Shown here piece after piece: positions 49,201-61,013 of a DNA stretch of 64,000 nt; the first letter of the stretch is position 1; every line of letters starts with the position of its first letter. A model generated the notes under the pieces. It saw nothing but the letters and a program-made list of their open reading frames with translations, was not told the DNA's origin and searched no databases. The position numbers and the translations under genes were made by a program. This DNA is from Macrotis lagotis (taxonomy: Eukaryota; Chordata; Mammalia; Peramelemorphia; Peramelidae): NCBI RefSeq assembly GCF_037893015.1, contig NC_133661.1, forward strand, positions 245,531,503-245,595,502, written 5' to 3'.

Positions 49201-52200
49201 TAAGGTTATTCTATTAAGGTTAAAATATAAATACTTGAATTTCTAGAGACTATTTCAAAACTGTATTCTAACTATTTCTTAGGTTAGTGATCCTTTTTGT
49301 TTTTAAAATAGAATTGTTGTGAAACATCCTTATTTCTTGGATTTTAATAATGTAGACCAAATCATGAGCTGTAATTAAATTATGATAACAAGATTCACAT
49401 GGCAGTATCAAAGACTTTGGTCAGATCTACAAATGTTGTATACAGTCTTCTGTTCTGTTCCTGGCATTTTTCCTGGAGTTGTTGGGCAGGAAACAAACAT
49501 AATATCAACAATTCCTGGATCCTTTCTGAAATCGCAGTGGCCCTCAGGGAGGTGATCATCTTTTAGGTGAAGGATCAGCCTATTGAGAAGGATCTGGCAA
49601 GAATCTTAGCAGCAGTGACTAAAAGAAATACCCTGTGACTGTCTCAGGACAATCTATTCCCTTTATTGTTATAGAGGTGGACAGTAGAAGTATCCTTGAA
49701 TACTTGGGGGATTACCTCTTGGGGGATTACCTGGAAAATTTCATTCAACTTTTGAATGAGCCATGGACCCCCCCACTTCCCACCTTGTATAGAGCTCAGC
49801 TTAAAAGGAATCAGCACCAAGTGCTTTGCCCCCCTTGAAAGGAACCTAATGGCATTCAAGACCTTTTCTTCAGTTAGAACTTCAGCTAGGGACTGATTGT
49901 TGGTGGAAGAGTTTGTTGGGGCATGCATGATCTTCAATAATGGATAAGAACTAGCCAAAAGATTCACATGCTTAAACTTTAAGTCAAGTTTTAATTTTGG
50001 CTACATTGCCACTCATTTAAAGAAGTGTCACATAACTTATTACAGCTCATAATTGTTTAGAGCAAATGGAGTAATAGTAAAGAATGCTGGAGTAAAATCT
50101 GCTACTTTATTAAATTTGCTTAATCTTGGAAGAGATTACAATTAGACTACCACGAATATAAAAGATAATAAAACTTTATAATTATCAGTCTCAAGATATA
50201 AAACATATCATTTTATGTGGATAAATATGTCACTAAAAGGTTTTTCCCTTTAAGCTTTAATAAAACTTTATCATCTCTGATCTAAGAAACCCAAGGAAAT
50301 CCTTTGAGAGAGTAGTGATTTATTCATAATGGTTAATTAACCTCTGAGTATTGTAGTACTTAAAGCTACTTTATGTGTATGTATGTGTGTGTGTATACAT
50401 CATAACTATTAACAAATTTGAAAGAATTAGAATATAGTAAAATACATTAAAATATACAAAATCTAATACTTTATTCAGGATTTTTTGATACCTTGGGACC
50501 ATCATTTTGAAAATCATTTTTTGTAAAATAGGAATAATAATAAAGTAAATAAGGTGAATTTTTATTTTTTAAACTTTTCTGGTTATATGGATTATGGGTA
50601 GATGGAAGATTACTGTGCATAGATACTAAGGAGTCTCATTGTGTTGTTTAGAACACTAGTTATTCTCCCTATTCTAGACACTACAAATCAAGGCACTATA
50701 GAGGGTACTGATTTAGAAGTACTCGATAATTTTCAGTGAAATATAAAGTATGAAAGAATAAGAATAGAAGATGTTAATACTCCAGTCTTAGATTGAAGTT
50801 TTATTCCAGATGAAATTTAAGCCTGCTGGTGAGTGAGTGCCTCCCTCAAGTTTCTCTCCACTCCTGTGTAATTGTGCTGCCCCTCCTCCATTCAGTAAAC
50901 TCCAATAGATTTTTATTGCCTCCAGGACCAAATAGAAAATGCTCTGTTTGGTAGTATTCAAAGCCCTTCATAACCTAGTCTTGTTCTATTTCCTAGCATG
51001 TACTTCTTGATCCAGTGATGCTGATCTTCTAATTCCATGAATGAGATATTCCATTTCTTAGTTCTGAGCATTTTCTCTGTCTTCTCTGTTCTGATTACTC
51101 ACTTCCCTGACTTTCTTTAAGTTCCCTTCTATGGGAAACCTTCATTCTAGTGCCTTCCCTCTTGATTTTTTCCCTATTTTTTTCTGTATATAACTTTATG
51201 TAGGTTTGTTTTCATGTTGTCTCCTCCATTTGATCCTTGAAGGCAAGTACTGTCTTTTTGTCTCTTTTTGTATCCCTAGTCTTTAGCACAGGATCTGACA
51301 CATGGTAGGTGCTTTAATAAATGTTGATCGATTACTTCAATCTGCAGTCCCTTCCAAAAGGAGAATGCCAGAAACATTAAGAAGAATGTCTCTTCATATG
51401 GTATAAATGATCATTCATATAATTTCCTTGTTGTTATATACAGAATCCAGAAAGAAAAACTTACTGGTGCAAATCATTTTAGAACTTTTAACAGTTTTGC
51501 TTCAGTGATGAATCTCAAAATGAAATTCTTTTGTGTTTTTTCTTCTGAAATTATCAAAGCCTAGGAAATGTGATATCTTTTAGTAACTGATTGTACAGTA
51601 TTCCAGAAAACAGTGCAATGTATTTCCAGAGAAAATATTTGTCTTATCTGAAGTGACCCTGAGTAAATGTTTATGTCATTACTTTTTTGTTGTTTAATCT
51701 AACAAACTTGATGTCCAGTTAAACTTGAAGATGTAGTTTTACCCCATTTGTGATAAAATACTAGATTTAATCACTGTTGACATCTGATCCTTTGCCAGTT
51801 TTCACATAATAAATATCTGTTTAGCAATAATGAGTTATGGATTTATCTTCTTCTCAGAGCTCATTTGTACCCTTGGCATCTTATAAGGGTATATTGTATT
51901 GTTCAGATACCTCCCTGGCTCTCTGTCTTCTGGATTTTCTGAGCTCTCTAGCACATTTGATACTTTAAAAGTAAAATTTTGAGTTTTTCTGCCATAATAG
52001 AATTCTATTCTACAACCACTTTCACTTAGCTTTGTAAGAATCTTATTGATGCTTGCTTAAGGGATTATTGACTTTAGAAATACCAGAATAAGAGTTATAA
52101 ATGACTTTTGTATGCTAAATTAGTATAGAGGCTTCAGTTAAATTTGGGGTTAGACACAGTTACTAAGAGCCCTTAGAATTTTTTCCCTTCAGTGATTGCT

Positions 52201-55200
52201 GCTTAAAAATACTAAACTCTAAATGGTTCTTAATGTTTTCTAGGTGGGTGTTATATGTATACTATTTGGTGATAAAGTACTTTCTTGCTTAACAGGATAG
52301 TCAAGCAGCTAGGTTTTTGGGGGTGTTTTTTTAGTTTCTTTTTTTTTTTTGCAAGGCAATGGGGTTAAGTGGCTTGCCCAAGGCCACGCAGCTAGGTAAT
52401 TATTAAGTGTTTGAAGCTAGATTTGAACTCAGGTACTCCTGACTCCATGGCTGGTGCTCTATCTACTGTGCCACCTAGCCACCCCTGAATTCTGAGTTTT
52501 TACAATAGTAGTTTGGGTTATACCATTCTTCCCACCTTAAATTGGTCCTTTTGTCATTGGGGAAATGAAGAACTAGAAATAAGGTCTGACCATGAAACAG
52601 TAGGAAACTGATTTGTTTAGGGATTCTTTGCCTCATACCATATTCCAACTAAGTTAACCTGTCTAGATTTCAAATTATTTCATCTGTCATTTATATAGTG
52701 TACATATACATAATATTGTCATTTATACAGTGTTTGTATACATAATTTTGTATAACCTAAAGGTGCCTTAAGGGCAGTAACTTTGACTTTCTATTTATAT
52801 ATTCCCAGTGTGTTTTCCTCATAGTAAGAGCTTAATAAATGTGTTTCCATTCCTTCATATTTTCCTTTAGCATGGATCAGCTATATATAAAACAGTAAAT
52901 TCATGTAGGTCTGGTATTTGATATAGCATCAGTTAATGTCTACAAGTCAGTCTTTATCCTGTAGTAAGCCTAGGTAATTAAAAAATTGTGTTATAAAAGC
53001 AACACTAAATTAGAAGAATAAAACTGAAACTGTGGTATGCAATTAAGACAACTTGAGTTTGATTTAACTAAACAGATGGATGCCAAATGGAAAATGACTA
53101 GATGAACAGATATCAGTACTGACTGTCACTAGTTCCGAAGAAAATTCATCCAGTGGAAATCATTCATTATAGCAAAGAAACCAAGAAAGCCTGAAAGTTC
53201 CCTTATTCAACATATACCTCATCATCTTAAATGGAGGGAGATGTTAGTTAATGAAAGCGCTGGTTTGTCAGGTAAATTCATCTATATTATCTTACTGGAA
53301 AACATTGTAGAAAATCATGAGCCAGTATCACTTCAAAACAAGAAGAAGCAGTGGAGGGGGAACAATTGAATAGAAGAAAACTTTGCAAGAAACCCAGTTC
53401 AGCAGAAAGTCATCCAGAGAACATCAAAGTATGAGACTGGAAGGAAGATTTTAAAAACTTCAAACTGAAAAAATCTGTAAAAGATTTTTTTACTTTAATT
53501 TTGATTTTTCTAATTGCACGTAAAGATAGTTTTCAGCATTTATCTTTTTGTAAGCCTCTGAGTTCACTTTTTTCTACCACTCTCCCTTCCCCCTCCTCTA
53601 TCACAGGGAGTAATCTGATAAAAGGTTGTACACGTACTTTTCATTTTTAACATATTTCCATATTAGTTATGCTCGGAAAGAGGAATTAAAACTAAAGGTG
53701 AAAAACACTTGAAAAAGAGAAGAAACAAAATAAGTTTTAAAAAGTGAAGATAGTATGCATTGCTTTACATTCAGAACTCCGTAGTTTTTTCCTCTGGATG
53801 TGAATGGCATTTTTCTTTTTTCTTTTTTTTAACATCAGACAAATGATTTATTTACCAAGGCTCTCAATAGCCAAAGACCCAGAACCTTGGTTTCTCCAAA
53901 GCTAATATACAATGGAGGGAATAAAAAAAGCAGGATTATAGGGATTGAGAAACCTGTTTTCTTTTTTTTTTTTTTTTTGGCAGTAAACTAAGTTTATTTT
54001 TATTTATTTTTTTAATTAAAGATTTTATTTATTTTGAGTTTTACAATTTTCCCCCCAATCTTACTTCCCTCTTCCCCCACAGAAAGCAATTTGTCAGTCT
54101 TTACATTGTTTCCATGTTGTACATCCAAATTAAGTGTGATGAGAGAGAAATCATATCCTTAAGGAAGAAACATAAAGTATAAGAGATAACAAGATCAGAC
54201 AATAAGATAGCAGGGTTTTTTTCCTAAATTAAAGGGAATAGTCCTTGAACTTTGTTCAAATTCCATGGTTCTTTATCTGGATACAGATGGTATTCTCCAT
54301 TGCAGACAGCCCCAAATTGTCCCTGATTGTTGCACTGATGAAGTGAGCAAGTGAATGGCATTTTTCATCACAGGTTTTTTAGTATTTTCCTTGATCCCTG
54401 AGCTGCTGAGAAAAGCTAAATCTATCATAGCTGATCATCTCAAAATGTTGCTATTAATGTGTACAGTGTTCTCCTGGTTCTGCTCACTTCACTTATCATT
54501 AGTTCATACAAGTTTTGCCAGGCTTTTCTGAAGTCCCAACTGCTCATGATTTCTTAATTTGTAAAGATTTTTACACCAAATTCTTCTACTTCAGTGACAG
54601 TGGAACCATATTTTTCAGTCCTGTCTATGCTATATAAGGAAGTAGGAAATTGTCCTGAAGGAATCCAAGTAAGGGAGTTGCACTAGCCCCAAGTGTATGT
54701 AAAGGGAGGTATGTGCTAGAGTAAGAGACTTAACCTCAGGAAGGTATCAAAACCTTGCAAAAAAATTGAGACTTTATTATTATTTAATATCAGTATTTCT
54801 GACATGCCAATTTTCTTACATCTACAACACCCTTATGAGAATAATTTCTACATGCATCAAGGGCATCCTTAGGAATGCTTGAGAAACAAACACAACTCAG
54901 CCTTTTGCAAATGAAATCTAAGACACTACATCTTTTTTAATTTTAATACATTTCTCAATTACATAAAGAAATTTTAACATTTATATTTTAACATTTTGAA
55001 TTCCAAATTTTCTCCCATCCTTCCTCCTATCTCCTATCATTGAGAAGGAAAGCAATTTGGTAAAGATTATCTTTGCATGGTATCAGTTCATGTAGTCTTT
55101 CCAGCTTTTCTAAAAAAAATACTGCTCATCATTTCTTATAGCTCAATAGTATACTATCACAGTCATATTCTACAATTTGTTTGGCCATTCTCCAGTGAGC

Positions 55201-58200
55201 ATACCCTCAGTTTTCAATTCTTTGCCAACCCAAATAGAGCTGCTGTACATATTTTTGTACATGTTGATCTGTTTTCTTTTCTCCTCTTTTTTTTAGTTTG
55301 ATTTTTTTTTGCAAGTGGGGTTAAGTGACTTGTCCAAGACCACACAGGTGATTATTAAGTGTCTGAGGTCAGATTTGAACTCAGGTACTTCTGACTCCAG
55401 GGCCAGTGCTCTATCCATTGTGCCACCTAGCCACCCTTGTTTTTGCTTTTTTAAAGAATCTTTTTGAGATAAGGACCTAGTAGTGGTCTTAATGTGTTAA
55501 ATGCAGTTTTTTTTAGCTCTTTGGGTATAGTTCCATATTGCTCTCCAGAATAATTAGATCTGTTTATGTTGTAGTGTCCCGATTTTCCTACATTCCCTGA
55601 CATTTGTCATTTTTCTTTTCTGTCATAATAGTCCATTTGATAGATGAGGTTCAGAGTTGTTTTAATTTACATTTCTCTGATCAATCGTTTTAGAGCATTT
55701 TTTCCCCCTATAACGATAGGTAGCTTTGATTTCTTCATCTGAAAACTACCTGTTCATATCCTTTGACCGTTTATCAGTTGGGAAATGCCTTGGATTATTA
55801 TAAATATGACTCAGTTCTCTATGTATTTGAGAGATACTGCCTTTGTCAAAGAAACTTGATATAATAAATTTCCCCCAGTTTTCTGCTTTCTTTCTAGTTG
55901 ACTTTATTTTATACAAAATATTGCTTATTTAATATTATCAAAATTATCCATTTTAAATCCCATAATGCTGTTTCTTGTTTGGTAATAAATTCTTCCCTTA
56001 TCCATAGGATCTGCCAGGTAAACTATTCTATGTTCTTGTAATTGGCTTATAGTATACCCTCCGTGTCTAAATCATATACTTATTTTGAGCTTATCTTTAT
56101 AAGAGACCATATCTTTAGATTCATACAATTGACTTCCCTTCTCTGGACCTTAGCTTATCTTTGAAATGACAGATTTGGACTCAATGATCTCAAAAGGTCC
56201 CCTCTAGATCTAAAACTATTAAGTCACTGAAAATAGAATATTAATGGATTCAGAACATTGTTCTTATTGTGAAACTAAACAGATAAATATAGTATTCTAG
56301 TGAGGGCAGCTAGGTGTACAATGTTTAGAACACTGAACTTAAAAAAAGAAAGAATCATTTTCCTGAGTTCAAATCTAGCCTCAGATATTTACTAGCTGTG
56401 TAACCCTGGGCAATCCTGTTAACTTGTTCTTCATTTGTAAAATGAGATAGAGAAGGAAATGGCAAATCTCTCCAGTATCTTTGCTGAGAAAACCTTAAGA
56501 AGGAGCCATGAAGAGTCAGACATGATTGAAAAATGACTCAACAATGTGTTTGATGTTTTACCTGCACCGGGTATATAAATACAGACAAGCAAGACAATAC
56601 CTGCCCCTTAAGATCCTTACATTTGAATGGAGGAAGACTATAAATTCAAAGTAGCTTGTGAGGAGGAAGAAAAAATCCAGAGGGGTATTTGCCATGAAGT
56701 GTAAAATAATATTCCTGGAGGATCCTACCTGAGTTATTCTGGGCAGAAAAAAATTTTAAAAGCATTGAATTTGACTCTCCTTCAAAAAGAAGTTTTCCAG
56801 GCATTTGTCAATCTTACATGAATCTTTGAATGACAAAGACATATTACGTTGCATATGAAGTAACTTTATGCAAGTTACTCATTCTTAATCTCAAGAAAGA
56901 CAAAAAAGACATTCTCACCAATAGTGTTCACTGGAGAATATTGACTGCAGAGTCCAAATGGAAGGATTCCTTTTAGGTGATTTTTAGGCATCCATTTGTT
57001 CCTGTTGAAGATAGCCTTAAATCCTGGAGTATTAGAGGCTCCTAAATAATATCCTTACTTATTCAAAAGAGTTGGAGTCTTACTTTACATAGAGGAAAAA
57101 GCAGTGTAGGTTGAATGAAGGAAGCTTATTGAGGTTATGATATACAATTGGATAAAAAATATATGGAAGGGTGAGTAGCTAGGTGTTACAGTGAATAAAG
57201 CACGGACTTGGAGTCAGGAGAACCTCAGTTCAAATCCAATTTCAGACACTTGATAATTACTTGTTGTGTGACCTTGGGCAAGTCACCTAACCCCATTGTT
57301 CCCAAAAAACAATACTTAGAACTAATTCTGATGAAGGTAGGGTATGTCTTTGTGGTTGTACAATGAACTGGGCCCTCAGTAGAACAGAAGGAAGAAAGGG
57401 AATGGATTTCTTTAGGACCTATGTTCTTCTAATCACTCCAAGACTCATCTATATAACAAATATCTATGAGTTATGGAATACTGCTCCAAAGAATTAATGT
57501 TGATGATTAACAAAAGAAAACAAGACATAGTGGGTGTAAGTATGTTGCAGCCAGTGAAGAATTGCAAAGAAGCAACATAACAGATATCAAAGAGACTCAT
57601 GAGTGCGAAAATGTGACTTATTTACAGAGGATGGAGAAAACTAATGGACAGTCCCCATGTTTGGGAAAAGGCATTTTGAGTTTGTTAGTAGAGCTTTTAA
57701 GATTTACAAAGACATGGGCACAGGATGAATTCTACATAGATGAATTATGGTCTCCATTTTTGGAAAGAAGGATATTGTCTTTAAACATTCTTAAGGAATT
57801 TCAAAAATTAATATTTTGATTAATAATAGAATATTAGTACAAATGCTTCATCTCAATATCATGGGTGTACATTTTCTTTATCATTTTCAAGCAGTTTCTG
57901 TAAAGTCATTTGGCCTACTATATTTGCTTTTTAAAAAGTGGTTGATGGATCCCTTACTTGTCAAAGCCTTGCATAATCCAGGCTAGGTTGAGACCTGATC
58001 AGTTGAGCTCAACTGACTGCAAACTTTGACATGAACTTTTTATGGCTTAAAACCATTCAAAACTCAGAAGATCACAAACAAGTCAGTTCCATCTATAGTG
58101 CTCCTTCAACTAAATCAGGAAATAATGTACATAAAAACAACAGCAGAGCCATATGCTTATGGTTTCACGTTGACCTAGATAGGGAGAAAAGACTTCCAGT

Positions 58201-60974
58201 GCAACTTCCATATCTCCCAGCTGTAGCCTGTATGCTCCAGGTTTCATGCCAGCTTTAGGTGAGAGAAGCTTCCCTCCCTGTGCCTTCATTCAGGTGCAGG
58301 GTGGCTGCTGATAGGAGACAAGAAAACAGGCAAAATTCTTTCTGCAATGAAATTTTGATAACTTCTAATAGTTAATACTTCATTTGTGATTTTCATTCCA
58401 AAGAAGATTCTTCTCTTTTTATATATGTAGAAAAGAAGTTACTTTAGAACTTCTTTATTTTGTCTTGGAGGGAATTGAATTTTGAAAATTATTTGCTGAC
58501 TTGACTTAATATCTACTGAGCTTTATGATGAGTAATTATTGCTAAATGACCTGTTGGTTGTTACTAACAAAGGCAAGTGACATGTAAGGGGTTTCTTGAC
58601 ATTATTTATTTTGTAATCAACTTAAGTGATCTTGAAGAACTTCAATGCATGGAGTCAAGGGAAAGCTTCTAATTTTATTATCAGAAAGTAGTTTATAAAA
58701 ATATTTTAAAATTTTCCTGTATATATATTTTTTTAAATCTTAGAAGCTGAATGAGTGTCCTGAATTTGCCTTTATACCAAAGATGACACATTCACTTCTA
58801 AAGTAATTTAATGAAGTTGCCTTCTTTGTTCTTTACTCTTTCTCACTCTGGTTATGTTTAACCCATTTTAGGTCATTTATAGCAAGTATACTGACCTGGT
58901 TCCTAAGGAAGTTATGAATGCAGATGATCCAGATCTGCAAAGACCTGATGAAGAAGCCATTAAAGAGGTACAAATTTATGTACATACTTATTATTATTGT
59001 TATTGTTATTATTTTAGAAAGATTTTATTTATTTTGAATTTTGCAATTTTCCCCCTAATCTTGCTTTCCCTCTCCCCACTCTCCACAGAAGGCAGTCTGT
59101 TAGTCTTTACATTATTTCCATGGTATTCATTGATCTAAGTTGAATGTGATGAGAGAGAAATCATATCCTTAAGGATGAAGCATAAAGTATAAGAGATAGC
59201 AAAATTGCATAATAAGATAATGGGTCTTTTTTTAAATTAAAGGTAATAGTCTTTGGTCTTTGTTCAAATTCCACAATTCTTTCTCTGGATGCAGATGGCA
59301 TTCTCCATCGCAGATACCCCCAAATTGTGCCTGATTGTTGCACTGATGTAATGAGGCACATGCTTATTATTAAAAAGTTTTTAGACCTTGTTGATTTTCA
59401 AGCCATCTAAAACCATGGTTTTGATTTCAGATTACGGAAAAGACACGGGTAGCCCTAGAGAAATCTGTATCTCAGAAGGTTGCTGCTGCTATGCCAGTTC
59501 GAGCTGCAGATAAACTAGCTCCAGCTCAGTATATCAGGTATGAATCAAACTAATGATCTTCTCTCTTTAAATTTCAACATCATCCTCAGCATTATGAGTG
59601 ATTTTATTTAGGATTTCTCTCAAGGAACTAGGTGTACTACTTAAGTCCAAAATGGAAAAAAAATTATTTGTGGTTAAGTGTCTTAAAGTTATTGACTCTT
59701 TTTGAATGCCATTTTAAAGTGATAGTAACTGCTATTTATTTGATAACATGTAGGATACTTTTCAAACTTTTTTTTGTTTAAGAACTTTATCTTGTGATAT
59801 GGAAGTCGATCCAGATTTGTTATGTAGAAATTTTCTCTTGTTAAGTGTTGTGCTTAACCAGGTTTTTTTCTTGGCAGGATCAGAAATATAGATAACTTGA
59901 AAGAAAATTTAGAGTTAGCAAGAATACTGTTATTTAGTTTCTGAAAAGCTGAAGACTAATAATTGAATCTTTTTACTGGGAATCTTGTAGGATTTTTCCC
60001 TTTAAAATATAAAATAGTTTTTTTTAACTTGTTATTTATGAATTTAAGGACTGTGCTTTATTACCCTTTAACAAGAAATTGCTTGATTGAAGGTATGATA
60101 GAAAAATAAATGCAGTTTTTTTTTAAGATTTTATTTATTTTGAGTTTTACAATTTTTCCCCTAATCTTACTTCCCTCCTCCCACCCTCCAGAGAAGGCAA
60201 TTTTCCACTCTTTACATTGTTTCCATGGTATATATTGATCCAAATTGAATGTGATGAGAAATTATATCCTTAAGGAAGAAACAAAGTATAAGAGATATCA
60301 AGATCAGACAATAAGATAGCAGTTTTTTTCCCCCCTAAATTAAAGGTAACAGTCCTTGGTCTTTGTTCAAACTCCACAGTTCTTTCTCTGGATACAGATG
60401 GTATTCTCCATTGCAGAGGGCCCCAAATTGTCCCTGATTATTGCATTGATGGAATAAGCAAGTCCATCAAAGTTGATCATCACCCACATGTTGCTGTTAA
60501 GGGTGTACAGTGTTTTTCTGGTTCTGCTCATCTCACTCAGCATCAGTTCATGCAAATCCCTCCAGGCTTCTCTGAATTCCCATTCCTCCTGGTTTCTAAT
60601 AGAACAATAGTGTTCCATGACATACATATACCACAGTTTGCTAAGCCATTCCCCAAATGAAGGACATTTACTTGATTTCTAATTCTTTGCCACCACAAAC
60701 AGGGCTGCTATGAACATTTTTGTCCAAGTGATTTTTTTACCCTTTTTCCTCATCTCTTCAGGGTATAGACCCAGTAGTGGTATTGCTGGATCAAAGGGTT
60801 ATGCACATTTTTGTTGCCCACTTACAGTTGTTTTAACTTTGGGTTTCAGTTTAGTGCTCTTACTAATGTTGCCATAATCTAAACCTGAGGTTGGCATCTC
60901 AGTTTTCAACCTAGACTTATCATCTTCACTATTTTAACTCTATTCTTACAGCCATCACTGTTCAGGCCCTTATC

Positions 60975-61013
<39 letters not shown>

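Noticed and set aside
57562..58258. Frames of 85 and 75 codons before exon 4
   Set aside because: Not similar to SNW1 or any family I recognise; no evidence of exons.
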